A program made the translations under genes and the position numbers. 64,000 bases of DNA. Source: Herbaspirillum frisingense GSF30. GTDB lineage: Bacteria; Pseudomonadota; Gammaproteobacteria; Burkholderiales; Burkholderiaceae_D. The stretch lies in NCBI RefSeq assembly GCF_000300975.2, contig NZ_AEEC02000004.1, positions 62,001-126,000 of the forward strand, read 5' to 3'. Below are positions 26,954-38,080 of the stretch, in pieces. A model generated the notes under the pieces. It did not search any database, was not told where the DNA came from, and was given only the letters and a program-made list of their open reading frames with translations. Position 1 is the stretch's first letter. Every line of letters begins with the position of its first letter.

Positions 26954-27613
26954 TCAGCCCTCGCGCTGCAAGCGATAGACCACCGTATCCAGCGCCGTCA
27001 ATCCGCGCTCCAGGAACTTCGGTTCCTTCTCCAGGATATCCCGGCGGTCGATCGCTACGGCTTCGCTGTGCGGCGTGTAGAGCCGTTGTACTTCTTCTTC
27101 CGCCACCGAGAAGGGCGGGCCATCCATCTTCTGCTGGTCGTATTCCAGCGTGATCAGCAGGCTGCGGGCCTGGGCCGGCAGGCGGCCATAGATCTCGGCG
27201 ACATAACGCGCCCGCATCTGTGGCGGCAGCGCGATCAGGGCGGCACGGTCGTAGGCGCCGGCACAGGCCGCCAGGGTGGCGTCTTCCAGCAGGAAGATAT
27301 CGCCACACACCAGCTCGATGTTGCCGGCCACGTAGTGCCGGCCCTGGGCGCTTTCATGGATCGCCGGTGTCAGCTGGTTCTCGCTGAAGAACTGGGTGAT
27401 GGCCAGTTCCGACAGTTCCACGCCCAGCACCCGGTGCCCCTGCTGGGCCAGCCACAGCATGTCCAGTGACTTGCCGCACAGTGGCACCAACACCGTACTC
27501 CCGGCCGGCAAGGCCAGTTGCGGCCAGTATTTCTGCAGCAGGGGCGTCACGCGCTCCTGATGAAAATGCGTGCGGCCTTCGCGCCAGCGTTCCAGCCAGA
27601 ATTGCGCTTCCAT
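26954..27613 (-). CDS. tpm: Thiopurine S-methyltransferase family protein
   Basis: A 219-residue SAM-dependent methyltransferase of the TPMT family; bacterial members methylate thiopurines and selenium or tellurium oxyanions. Family signs are [15 protein letters not shown] at the N-terminus, the SAM-binding [29 protein letters not shown] and the [13 protein letters not shown] segment. Length is normal. It is convergent with the antitoxin gene and 37 bases downstream of ubiA, so it is probably co-transcribed with it. Confidence 0.87.
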   Translation of the reverse strand: MEAQFWLERWREGRTHFHQERVTPLLQKYWPQLALPAGSTVLVPLCGKSLDMLWLAQQGHRVLGVELSELAITQFFSENQLTPAIHESAQGRHYVAGNIELVCGDIFLLEDATLAACAGAYDRAALIALPPQMRARYVAEIYGRLPAQARSLLITLEYDQQKMDGPPFSVAEEEVQRLYTPHSEAVAIDRRDILEKEPKFLERGLTALDTVVYRLQREG

Positions 27614-27650
27614 GTCGTCTCCTGTTTTCGTATCGGCGCCCGATGCCGCT

Positions 27651-28505
27651 TCAGCGCATCAGGTAATCCAGCGCGACGCCGGCGAAGATCGCCGCGCCCA
27701 GCCAGTTGTTGTTGTTGAAGGCCGCGAAGCAGCGCATGCGGTCACGTTCGCGGATCAGGGTGTAGTGATACAGCGCGAAGCCGCAGGCCACCAGCATGCC
27801 GGCCGAGAACCACAGGCCCAATCCGTATTGCAGGCCGACCACCCACACCAGCGCCAGCGCCACGGCGTAGCACAGCATCACGGCCAGCACATCGTGGCGG
27901 CCGAAGGTGATGGCGGAGGTCTTGATGCCGATCTTCAGGTCGTCGTCGCGGTCCACCATCGCATATTCGGTGTCATAGGCCACGGCCCAGAAGATGTTGG
28001 CCACCAGCAGCACCCAGGCTGCCAGCGGCACCGTGCCGGTGACCGTGGCGAACCCCATCGGGATGCCGAAGCCGAAGGCAATGCCCAGGTAGGCCTGGGG
28101 AATGGCGAAGAAACGCTTGAAGTAGGGATAGGTGGCCGCAATGATCACCGCCGCCACCGACAGTTGCAGGGTCAGTGTGTTGAGCGGCAGGATCAGCAGG
28201 AAGGACAGCAGCGCCAGCACACCTGCCACCATCAGGGCTTCCCAGGACTTGATCTTGCCGGACGTCAACGGCCGCTGCTCGGTGCGCTTGACGTGGCGGT
28301 CGAAGTCGCGGTCGGCGTAGTCATTGATGGCGCAGCCGGCCGAACGCATCAACGCGGTGCCCAGTACGTAGATCAGCAGGATGCGCCAGTCCGGCGGGCC
28401 GCCTGCCGCCAGCCACAGGGCGATCAGCGTGGGCCACAGCAAGAGCAGGATGCCGATGGGTTTGTGGGCGCGTACCAGCAGCGCATATAGCCTTAACCTG
28501 TCCAT
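27651..28505 (-). CDS. ubiA: 4-hydroxybenzoate polyprenyltransferase
   Basis: A 284-residue integral membrane enzyme that joins the polyprenyl chain to 4-hydroxybenzoate in ubiquinone synthesis. Both Asp-rich metal/diphosphate motifs are present: NDYADRDFD from residue 61 and [13 protein letters not shown] around 177-189. About eight to nine membrane helices. I chose ATG 28505; the longer frame adds 28 polar residues that do not resemble UbiA. In many proteobacteria ubiA follows ubiC, but no ubiC is upstream here. Confidence 0.93.
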   Translation of the reverse strand: MDRLRLYALLVRAHKPIGILLLLWPTLIALWLAAGGPPDWRILLIYVLGTALMRSAGCAINDYADRDFDRHVKRTEQRPLTSGKIKSWEALMVAGVLALLSFLLILPLNTLTLQLSVAAVIIAATYPYFKRFFAIPQAYLGIAFGFGIPMGFATVTGTVPLAAWVLLVANIFWAVAYDTEYAMVDRDDDLKIGIKTSAITFGRHDVLAVMLCYAVALALVWVVGLQYGLGLWFSAGMLVACGFALYHYTLIRERDRMRCFAAFNNNNWLGAAIFAGVALDYLMR

Positions 28506-28694
28506 TCGATGTCCGCAAAAACGAAAGTCCGCATTATAATTCGCCTCGCTGTTTGCGCACTGTCGTGCTTTTTTGGTGGTGAGCTGCATTAAACATAAAT
28601 TTTATAAAAACAGCCTATCCGTTTTGAGACATTTCCAGGTTTTGTGCTGCATAGCCGCAGATTTTTCCTTTGCAGTGGCCGGCAAGGGCCGCTA

Positions 28695-28728
28695 ATGTAA
28701 CGCCGCTGTCATGGAGCGTTGTTAGCAT
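28695..28728 (+). promoter_or_regulatory. PhoB-type promoter of the ugp operon
   Basis: ATGTAAC-GCCG-CTGTCAT (28695-28712) matches the tandem 7-bp Pho box with 4-bp spacing. TAGCAT at 28723-28728 is a -10 element exactly 10 bases downstream, the usual geometry of PhoB-activated promoters that lack a -35. It predicts induction by phosphate starvation. Confidence 0.66.
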
Positions 28729-28758
28729 CAAAACCCCTTTTTTGAGAGGTCCCCTCTG

Positions 28759-30072
28759 ATGAACATGATGAAAACACTGATCGCGACCGGTGTCCTGGCG
28801 ACGATCACTTCCTCCGCCTTCGCTGCCACCGAGATCAGCTGGTGGCATTCCATGACCGGCGCCCTGGGCGAGCGTGTCAATGCCCTGGCCGACGACTTCA
28901 ACAAGAGCCAGAGCGATTACAAGGTCGTGCCCGTCTACAAGGGGACCTACGACGAATCGATGTCGGCTGCGATCGCCGCCTACCGTGCCGGCAATGCACC
29001 GGACATCCTGCAGGTGTTCGAAGTGGGCACCGCCACCATGATCTACGCCAAGGGTGCGGTCAAGCCGGTGTACGAGGTGATGCACCAGGCCGGCGAGAAG
29101 TTCGATCAGAACGACTACGTGCCGGCCGTGGCGGGTTACTACTCGACCCCCAAGGGCATGATGTCCTTCCCCTTCAACAGCTCCACCACCATCATGTTCT
29201 ACAACAAGGACATGTTCGCCAAGGCTGGCCTGGATCCCGAAAAGCCGCCCGTGACCTGGCAGGAATTCGTTGGCATGGCCGCCAAGATCAAGGCCAGCGG
29301 CGCCTCCTGTGCCTACACCACGACCTGGCAATCCTGGGTGCATTTGGAATCGTTTTCAACCTGGCATAACGTCGAGCTGGCGTCCAAGAACAACGGCTTC
29401 GGCGGTCTGGATGCACGCCTGAAGATGAATAGCCCGCTGCACGTGCGCCATATCGAGAACCTGTCGAACTGGGCCAAGCAGGGTTACTTCACCTACGCCG
29501 GCCGCAAGGACGAGGCCAATGCCAAGTTCAACGCGGGCGAATGCGCCATCATCACCGGCTCCTCCTCGGCCTACGCCGATATCCGCAAGAACGCCAAGTT
29601 CAAGTTCGGCGTGGCCACCCTGCCGTACTACAACGATGTGCAGGGCGCACCCCAGAACACCGTCATCGGTGGTGCTTCGCTGTGGGTGATGAACGGCAAG
29701 AAGGGCGACGAGTACAAGGGCGTGGCCAAGTTCTTCAGCTACCTCTCCAAGCCGGAAGTGGCCGCCAAGTGGCACCAGGATACCGGCTACCTGCCGGTAA
29801 CCAAGGCCGCCTACGAGCTGACCAAGAAGTCCGGCTTCTATGAGCGCAATCCGGGTACCGACGTGGCCGTCAAGCAGATGATCGTCAAGACCACCGACAA
29901 GTCGCGCGGTCTGCGCCTGGGCAACTACGCCCAGGTCCGTACCGTGTTCGATGAGGAACTGGAAAACGTCTGGACCGGCAAGAAGAGCCCCAAGGAAGCC
30001 CTGGATTCGGCCGTCAAGCGTGGTGACGAACTGTTGGTCCGCTTCGAAAAGGCCAACAAGGGTAACCAGTAA
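28759..30072 (+). CDS. ugpB: Glycerol-3-phosphate ABC transporter, binding protein UgpB
   Basis: A 437-residue periplasmic binding protein for sn-glycerol-3-phosphate and glycerophosphodiesters. A short signal peptide ending SSAFA precedes the mature TEISWWHSMTGALGE; VVPVYKGTYDESM and ILQVFEVGTATM are diagnostic of UgpB. The sequence continues with FPFNSSTTIMFYNKDMF and a C-terminal EELENVWTGKKSPKEAL. First gene of ugpBAEC, preceded by a Pho box. Confidence 0.95.
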   Translation: MNMMKTLIATGVLATITSSAFAATEISWWHSMTGALGERVNALADDFNKSQSDYKVVPVYKGTYDESMSAAIAAYRAGNAPDILQVFEVGTATMIYAKGAVKPVYEVMHQAGEKFDQNDYVPAVAGYYSTPKGMMSFPFNSSTTIMFYNKDMFAKAGLDPEKPPVTWQEFVGMAAKIKASGASCAYTTTWQSWVHLESFSTWHNVELASKNNGFGGLDARLKMNSPLHVRHIENLSNWAKQGYFTYAGRKDEANAKFNAGECAIITGSSSAYADIRKNAKFKFGVATLPYYNDVQGAPQNTVIGGASLWVMNGKKGDEYKGVAKFFSYLSKPEVAAKWHQDTGYLPVTKAAYELTKKSGFYERNPGTDVAVKQMIVKTTDKSRGLRLGNYAQVRTVFDEELENVWTGKKSPKEALDSAVKRGDELLVRFEKANKGNQ

Positions 30073-30214
30073 TTCCGTCAGTCCCGCCCCTGCATGCCTA
30101 CCGGCATGAAGGGGCCGGAAGCGGCGATGGCGCTCCGGCAACGGGGCCCATCGCCGGTTTCCATTTCCAGCCATTCAAACTTCTTTGACGCCGGGGAACC
30201 CGGCAGGAACGATC

Positions 30215-31099
30215 GTGGAAAAACGCGCGCGATTCACCTCTAAGTGGTTGCCCTATCTGCTGGTGGCGCCGCAGATCGTGATCACCTTGCTGTTCTTTTT
30301 CTGGCCCGCCGCGCAGGCGCTGTACCAGTCCATGCTGTTGCAGGATGCCTTCGGCGGCTATTCCGAGTTCGTCTGGCTCGACAACTTCAAGACCCTCTTC
30401 GGCGATCCGACCTACCTCGAATCGTTCCGGACCACGGCGGTCTTCTCGGCGCTGGTGGCTTTCTTCGGCCTGGCGGTGTCGCTGCTGCTGGCAGTCTTCG
30501 CCGACCGTGTCCGGCGCGGCGCCTCGATCTACAAGACCTTCCTGATCTGGCCCTATGCGGTCTCACCGGTCGTGGTGGGCGTGCTGTGGATGTTCCTGCT
30601 CAGTCCCTCGCTGGGCATCCTCTCGCACGTACTGAGCTGGCTGGGCCTGCCCTGGGACTACATGATCAACGGCACGCACGCGATGATCCTGATCGTGATC
30701 GCCGCCATCTGGAAGCAGATCAGCTACAACTTCCTGTTCTTCCTGGCTGGCCTGCAGTCGATTCCGAAGTCGCTCATCGAAGCGGCCGCCATCGATGGCG
30801 CCGGTCCGGTCAAGCGTTTCTTCACCATCGTCTTCCCGCTGATCTCGCCGACCACCTTCTTCCTGTTCGTGGTCAACGTGGTCTATGCCTTCTTCGATAC
30901 CTTCGTCATCGTCGATGCCACCACCCACGGCGGCCCCGGCAAGGACACCGAGATCCTGGTCTACAAGGTGTTTTCCGATGGCTTCAAGGGCGGCGACCTC
31001 GGCAGTTCGGCCGCACAGTCGGTGGTGCTGATGGCGCTGGTGATCCTGCTGACGGTGGTGCAGTTCAAGTACGTCGAAAAGAAGGTCCAATACGCATGA
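30215..31099 (+). CDS. ugpA: Glycerol-3-phosphate ABC transporter permease UgpA
   Basis: A 294-residue permease with six membrane segments and the EAA loop (LIEAAAIDGAGPVKRF) that docks on UgpC. The start is GTG 30215 (VEKRARFTSKW), which follows CAGGAAC and gives the same length as E. coli UgpA; the longer frame begins in the intergenic repeat. It is separated from ugpB by 142 bases. Its TGA overlaps the ATG of a 19-codon ORF. Confidence 0.95.
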   Translation: MEKRARFTSKWLPYLLVAPQIVITLLFFFWPAAQALYQSMLLQDAFGGYSEFVWLDNFKTLFGDPTYLESFRTTAVFSALVAFFGLAVSLLLAVFADRVRRGASIYKTFLIWPYAVSPVVVGVLWMFLLSPSLGILSHVLSWLGLPWDYMINGTHAMILIVIAAIWKQISYNFLFFLAGLQSIPKSLIEAAAIDGAGPVKRFFTIVFPLISPTTFFLFVVNVVYAFFDTFVIVDATTHGGPGKDTEILVYKVFSDGFKGGDLGSSAAQSVVLMALVILLTVVQFKYVEKKVQYA

Positions 31100-31155
31100 A
31101 CACCGTCACCACCATGAACACCATGAAGATTGTCCACCAGGAGGTGGCCGCATGA
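31096..31155 (+). CDS. 19-codon ORF linking ugpA and ugpE
   Basis: An ATG overlaps the ugpA stop (ATGA) and the reading frame ends in a TGA overlapping the ugpE ATG (ATGA again). The peptide begins MNTVTTMNTMK and contains the ugpE ribosome site CAGGAGG near its end. Either a translational relay that couples UgpA and UgpE synthesis or a chance filler; no protein family is recognisable. Confidence 0.35.
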   Translation: MNTVTTMNTMKIVHQEVAA

Positions 31156-32003
31156 TCGAACGTCGCCCCATCCTCGATTTCCTCAGCCATGTGGTACTGG
31201 TGCTGGGGGTGCTGATCGTATTCTTCCCGCTCTACGTGGCCTTCGTGGCCAGTACCCAGACCGCCGAGCAATCGGCCCTGTCGCCGCTGTCGCTGGTGCC
31301 GGGCGGGGAGCTGGTCAACAACTACAGCGCCGTGCTGTTCAAGGGCGCATCCGGGCAGGTCACGGCGCCGCCGGTCCTGCACATGCTGTGGGTGAGCCTG
31401 GCCACTGCGCTCATCATCGCCATCGGCAAGATTTCCATTTCCATGCTGTCGGCCTTTGCCATCGTGTACTTCCGCTTCCCCGGTCGAGGCCTGTTCTTCT
31501 GGATGATCTTCGTCACCCTGATGTTGCCGGTAGAGGTGCGCATCACGCCGACCTACCAGGTGGTATCCGATCTGGGCATGCTCAACAGCTATGCCGGCCT
31601 GAGCGTACCGCTCATTGCGTCGGCCACGGCGACCTTCCTGTTCCGCCAGTTCTTCCTGACGGTGCCGGACGAACTGGCCGAGGCGGCGCGCATCGATGGC
31701 GCCGGCCCCTTGCGTTTCCTCAAGGACGTGCTGTGGCCCCTGTCGCGCACCAACGTGATCGCGCTCTTCGTGATCATGTTCATCTATGGCTGGAACCAGT
31801 ACCTGTGGCCGTTGATCATCGCCACCGATCCCGGCATGTATCCGATCGGCATCGGCATCAAGACCCTGATTTCCGGCGGCGATTCGGCCGTGGAATGGAA
31901 CCTCGTGATGGCCACCATGATCCTGGCCATGCTGCCGCCCGGCCTGGTGGTGGTCGTGATGCAGAAATGGTTCGTCAAGGGCCTGGTTGATTCCGAGAAA
32001 TAA
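31152..32003 (+). CDS. ugpE: Glycerol-3-phosphate ABC transporter permease UgpE
   Basis: A 283-residue permease, partner of UgpA, with six membrane segments and the EAA loop [30 protein letters not shown] at the N-terminus and the [10 protein letters not shown] motif near the C-terminus are typical of UgpE. The start ATG 31152 has CAGGAGGTGGCC before it. Confidence 0.95.
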   Translation: MIERRPILDFLSHVVLVLGVLIVFFPLYVAFVASTQTAEQSALSPLSLVPGGELVNNYSAVLFKGASGQVTAPPVLHMLWVSLATALIIAIGKISISMLSAFAIVYFRFPGRGLFFWMIFVTLMLPVEVRITPTYQVVSDLGMLNSYAGLSVPLIASATATFLFRQFFLTVPDELAEAARIDGAGPLRFLKDVLWPLSRTNVIALFVIMFIYGWNQYLWPLIIATDPGMYPIGIGIKTLISGGDSAVEWNLVMATMILAMLPPGLVVVVMQKWFVKGLVDSEK

Positions 32004-32043
32004 TTCATATCATTTACGACGCCCATTGACGGCGCTTACCATC

Positions 32044-33138
<1,095 letters not shown>

Positions 33139-33224
33139 CTTGCCCATGCTGGCCGAGGTGCGTTATTGCCTGATGGGCAGGCTTGCCCTATCATGGCCCG
33201 GACCTGATTCCGGGAAAGCCTGAT

Positions 33225-33515
33225 ATGAAGCCTTCTGAAGCCCTGGCCAGCCACCGTGCCGCGATTCGCCATGTGGTCGAGTCTCATCATGCCCTCAATG
33301 CTAGGGTGTTCGGCTCCGTTGCGCACGGCCAGGATACCGAGGGCAGCGATCTCGACATCCTGATCGATCCCACGCCGGAAACTTCGCTCATGGACGTGGC
33401 TGCCATTCAGGTGGAATTGCAGCATCTGCTGGGGGTGTCAGTGGATGTGCTGACCCCCAGGGCCTTGCCCGAGGAAATGCGCAGGCAGATACTTTCCGAG
33501 GCAATTCCGGTATGA
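33225..33515 (+). CDS. mntA: MntA-type nucleotidyltransferase antitoxin
   Basis: A 96-residue minimal nucleotidyltransferase. The GSX10DXD active site is perfect: Gly30-Ser31, Asp42 and Asp44 (GSVAHGQDTEGSDLD), with a third acidic position later in SVDVLT. Known MntA antitoxins inactivate HepT by adding AMP to its tyrosine. ATG 33225 has GGGAAAG upstream. The stop overlaps the hepT ATG by four bases. Confidence 0.88.
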   Translation: MKPSEALASHRAAIRHVVESHHALNARVFGSVAHGQDTEGSDLDILIDPTPETSLMDVAAIQVELQHLLGVSVDVLTPRALPEEMRRQILSEAIPV

Positions 33516-33871
33516 ACAAGGCCGGGCGGGTGGCCAGCTATCTCGGCCATATCCTGCATGCCATCGAGCGGATCGACCGCTACACGGCAGAAATGGATGA
33601 ACTGGTGTTCCTCGCCAACGAACTGGTGCAGGACGCCGTCATCCGCAATATCGAAATCATCGGCGAGGCTGCCAACAACATTCTGCGGGTTGATCCCGAA
33701 TTCGCCGCACGACATGACCACATCCCCTGGCTGGTCATGTACACGATGCGAAATCGTGTCTCGCACGGCTACGACAAGGTGGACGTGGAAGTCGTCTGGA
33801 AGACGGTGCAACGTGATCTGCCGTTACTCCACACGCAGATTGCACCGCTGGTCGCAGACGTTGGCCCTTAG
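33512..33871 (+). CDS. hepT: HepT-type HEPN toxin (RNase)
   Basis: A 119-residue HEPN-domain protein with the catalytic RX4HXY motif complete: Arg80, His85 and Tyr87 (RNRVSHGY). NIEIIGEAANNI is the usual HepT helix. HEPN toxins cut RNA; Tyr87 is the residue modified by MntA in characterised pairs. All catalytic residues are intact, so the module should be functional. Its stop overlaps the convergent oxyR stop. Confidence 0.88.
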   Translation: MNKAGRVASYLGHILHAIERIDRYTAEMDELVFLANELVQDAVIRNIEIIGEAANNILRVDPEFAARHDHIPWLVMYTMRNRVSHGYDKVDVEVVWKTVQRDLPLLHTQIAPLVADVGP

Positions 33872-34812
33872 CTGATCGTCGTTTCTTCCGTCAGCATCTG
33901 CACCCCATTGAGATTGCACGCCAGCACCGCCTGATGCACGGCATCAATGGCGGCCTGCCGGGTGAAACTCTTGCGCCAGGCGATCACCACGCGGCGCGAG
34001 GGAGCCGGCGCCACGAAGGGGACGTAGCGCACCATGCCGTCGCGGGTGTTGGCATCGGGGATGGAGGCGCGCGGCAATACGGTCACGCCGATGCCGGACG
34101 ACACCATGTGGCGGATCGTCTCCAGCGACGAGCCCTCGAAGGTGCGGGCGATGCCGTCGCCATTGGTGGAGAAGCGCGACATCTCGGGACAGACTTCCAG
34201 CACCTGGTCGCGGAAGCAGTGGCCATTGCCCAGTAGCAGCATGGTTTCTGTCTTGAGTTCGCGGGCGTCGATTTCCTTGCGTTCGGCCCACTTGTGCTGA
34301 CGCGGCAGGGCGACCATGAATTCCTCGTCGTACAGCGGCAGCACGTTCAGGCCGTGCTCGGGGAAGGGCAGGGCCATGATGGCCGCATCGAGCTCGCCCT
34401 GGCGCAGCAGTTCGATCAGGCGGGTGGTGAAATTCTCCTGCAGGATCAGCGGCATCTGCGGCACGCGCTCGATCATGGTCTTGACCAGCGAGGGCAGCAG
34501 GTAGGGGCCGATGGTATAGATGATGCCCAGGCGCAGCGGCCCCGACAGCGGGTCCTTGTTCTGGTTGGCGATCTCCTTGATGGCCGCCGTCTGCTCCAGT
34601 ACGCGTTCGGCCTGCGCCACGATCTGCGCTCCCAGCGGCGTGACCGAGACCTCGGTCCCGCCGCGCTCGAAGATCACGACCCCAAGTTCGTCTTCCAGCT
34701 TCTTGATGGCCACCGACAGCGTGGGCTGGGCGACGAAACAAGCTTCTGCTGCATGGCCGAAATGCTTTTCGCGCGCGACGGCCACGATGTATTTGAGTTC
34801 TGTAAGTGTCAT
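33868..34812 (-). CDS. oxyR: Hydrogen peroxide sensor OxyR
   Basis: A 314-residue LysR-family regulator that switches on peroxide defence. The redox cysteines are exactly at positions 199 and 208 (GHCFRDQVLEVC), as in E. coli OxyR. The N-terminal winged helix has HFGHAAEACFVAQPTLS. ATG 34812 gives the family N-terminus MTLTELKYIVAVA; the longer frame is rejected. It is convergent with hepT (4-base overlap) and divergent from ppk2. Confidence 0.95.
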   Translation of the reverse strand: MTLTELKYIVAVAREKHFGHAAEACFVAQPTLSVAIKKLEDELGVVIFERGGTEVSVTPLGAQIVAQAERVLEQTAAIKEIANQNKDPLSGPLRLGIIYTIGPYLLPSLVKTMIERVPQMPLILQENFTTRLIELLRQGELDAAIMALPFPEHGLNVLPLYDEEFMVALPRQHKWAERKEIDARELKTETMLLLGNGHCFRDQVLEVCPEMSRFSTNGDGIARTFEGSSLETIRHMVSSGIGVTVLPRASIPDANTRDGMVRYVPFVAPAPSRRVVIAWRKSFTRQAAIDAVHQAVLACNLNGVQMLTEETTIS

Positions 34813-35045
34813 GCTGTTATGCCGAATCGTTTTGGGGACTATAGCGTATTTTCGCATGGGCCACCTGCGCCGGCGCAAGGCGGGCCGTCCTCCCTTGGCG
34901 CAGGATGGAAGCGGCATTGGCGAGGCTGGGTGCCGGTGTTATCGTCCTGTCACGGCTTGGTCACAATGGACAGGTATGTTGTCACGCACTTTTCCGGCGA
35001 AGGGGAGTGCCGCGTTCGCCGCTTTATCTTGCACACGAGGAAACA

Positions 35046-35957
35046 ATGGATAAGGAAGAACTGGTCAAGCGCGTCCACCGCGAACTGGCCGACAGCTACG
35101 ACGAAGAAATGGAACTGGAACTGGAAGACCGTACCGTGGACCCGGTCACCGGTGAGTTCTCCAGTGCCCATGGCGAAGAGGAAAAGGAATACCGCCGCCT
35201 GTATTTCCGCGAACTGTTCCGCCTGCAGGGCGAGCTGGTCAAGCTGCAGGACTGGGTGGTGCAGACCGGCCACAAGGTGGTGATCGTATTCGAAGGCCGT
35301 GACGCGGCCGGCAAGGGTGGCGTGATCAAGCGCATCACCCAGCGCCTGAACCCCCGCGTGGCACGCGTGGCCGCGCTGCCGGCTCCCAACGACCGCGAAC
35401 GCACGCAGTGGTATTTCCAGCGCTATGTCTCGCACCTGCCGGCCGCTGGCGAGATCGTGCTGTTCGACCGCAGCTGGTACAACCGCGCCGGCGTGGAACG
35501 GGTGATGGGCTTCTGTACCGACGAGCAGTACGAGGAATTCTTCCGCTCGGTGCCTGAGTTCGAACGCATGCTCACCCGTGCCGGCATCCAGGTCATCAAG
35601 TACTGGTTCTCCATCACCGATGAAGAGCAGCACCTGCGCTTCCTCTCGCGCATCCATGATCCGCTCAAGCAGTGGAAGCTCAGCCCCATGGACCTGGAGT
35701 CACGCCGCCGCTGGGAGGAATACACCAAGGCCAAGGAAGTGATGCTGGAGCGTACCCACATTCCGGAAGCACCGTGGTGGGTGGTGCAGGCGGTGGACAA
35801 GAAGAAGGCACGCCTGAACTGCATCCAGCACCTGCTGCAGCAGATGCCCTATGCCGAAGTGCCGCATGCGCCGATCCAGCTGCCCGAGCGCGAGCGCCAC
35901 GAGGACTACGAGCGCCACCCGGTGCCGGATTCGATGATCGTGCCGGAATACTATTGA
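35046..35957 (+). CDS. ppk2: Polyphosphate kinase 2
   Basis: A 303-residue PPK2 enzyme that transfers phosphate between polyphosphate and nucleoside di- or monophosphates. Walker A FEGRDAAGKGG (84-94), Walker B LFDRSWYNRAGVERVMGFC (Asp141) and the ERTHIPEAPWWVV lid are all present. About 70 N-terminal acidic residues (EEMELELEDRTVD) precede the kinase core. ATG 35046 follows a GAGGAAACA site. Class I (ADP/GDP-forming) seems likely from length, but class cannot be fixed without alignment. Confidence 0.93.
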   Translation: MDKEELVKRVHRELADSYDEEMELELEDRTVDPVTGEFSSAHGEEEKEYRRLYFRELFRLQGELVKLQDWVVQTGHKVVIVFEGRDAAGKGGVIKRITQRLNPRVARVAALPAPNDRERTQWYFQRYVSHLPAAGEIVLFDRSWYNRAGVERVMGFCTDEQYEEFFRSVPEFERMLTRAGIQVIKYWFSITDEEQHLRFLSRIHDPLKQWKLSPMDLESRRRWEEYTKAKEVMLERTHIPEAPWWVVQAVDKKKARLNCIQHLLQQMPYAEVPHAPIQLPERERHEDYERHPVPDSMIVPEYY

Positions 35958-35982
35958 TCCCTGCCCGGGACCCCGCATGAAA

Positions 35983-36011
35983 AATGGCCGGAGACGATGT
36001 CTCCGGCCATT
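35983..36011 (-). terminator. Terminator for the 36057-36599 gene (possibly both strands)
   Basis: A perfect 13-bp stem (AATGGCCGGAGAC/GTCTCCGGCCATT) with a GAT loop. On the minus strand it runs into TTTTT, so it mainly serves the minus-strand gene; the plus side after ppk2 lacks a T run. Confidence 0.75.
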
Positions 36012-36056
36012 GTCATTGGTGCTGCCGGCGCGTGGCCAGAGCGGGGCTTGCCCGGT

Positions 36057-36599
36057 TTAGTCGAAGTACTTGGAAATGACTTCGCCAAACGCCTGTTCAG
36101 CCGACATGCCGTTAAGCATCAGCTTGCTGATCTCATCGGAATGCTGGTTGATTTCGTCGGGCAGCATGTGGCGGTTGGCCTTGAAGTAGGCGTACTTTTC
36201 GCCATCCACCGCTTCCCGGGCGCGGGCCGCGGCGGTGGTCGGACGAGCACTGCCGGCCGCACTGCGGGCAGACGCCGCACGGGCTGCGCGCGGAGTGCTG
36301 CGGGTACCGCTGCCGCCGGTGGCGACGATGCGCTTGATCTGGTCTAGCGTGAAGATGGGAGTGACGTTGCCGGGACCGAATTCGGTTTCCTCGGCGCGGT
36401 GCAGGTGATGATTGCCATCGAAGGCCATCTTCTTGTCGAAGCTGTTGATCACTTCGTAGTGGGGCTTTTGCACCGAACCGAACATGCTGAAATGGACACG
36501 GTCGCCGTAGGAGGTCATCTGGGTGATCACGCCGTTGAGGAATTCGGCCTTGATCGCCTCGACGTTGCCATGCCAGCGTTTGGTTTTGCTTGAACTCAA
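36057..36599 (-). CDS. Hypothetical protein with Ala/Arg-rich linker
   Basis: A 180-residue soluble protein in three parts: an N-terminal region of about 95 residues with strands (MTSYGDRVHFSMFGSVQKP), a low-complexity linker of about 35 residues made mostly of A, R, S, T and G, and a C-terminal helical region (DEINQHSDEISKLMLNGMS). The start is TTG 36599, supported by GGAAGAG six bases upstream. I do not recognise the family. The basic linker could contact nucleic acid or another polyanion; the ppk2 neighbour is convergent, not in an operon with it. Confidence 0.68.
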   Translation of the reverse strand: MSSSKTKRWHGNVEAIKAEFLNGVITQMTSYGDRVHFSMFGSVQKPHYEVINSFDKKMAFDGNHHLHRAEETEFGPGNVTPIFTLDQIKRIVATGGSGTRSTPRAARAASARSAAGSARPTTAAARAREAVDGEKYAYFKANRHMLPDEINQHSDEISKLMLNGMSAEQAFGEVISKYFD

Positions 36600-36916
36600 A
36601 ATAACTCTTCCAATGATGCAGGCGCGGCCTCCGGTCGATGTCGTGTGTCTGGCATCGATGTGGCCGAAGCCACCAAGGTCGCGCGAATTAAAAACGGGGG
36701 GATGAAAGCAATATTATCCTCCTCCACACGTCTTCTTGCATGACCGAAGCTGACTTTTTCTTCAGTCGAATGCCAGATCAACTGGATTTTGGGTAGTTTT
36801 CCAAAGAATTTATGCAGCTTTTCGCAGAAATTGCTTGAAAAGCATGTCTCCCACCGCCATCTATTTTCTTTCTGGCAAGAAATGCCGCCCCCCGCTTTCT
36901 CTCCCAAAGGCCCCTC
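36600..36916. other. Gene-free stretch, AT-richer than its surroundings
   Basis: These 317 bases separate the divergent 36057-36599 gene and the metallophosphoesterase gene. They must hold both promoters. I see no clear palindrome, sigma-54 element or ORF with coding character. Confidence 0.5.
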
Positions 36917-38051
<1,135 letters not shown>

Positions 38052-38080
<29 letters not shown>

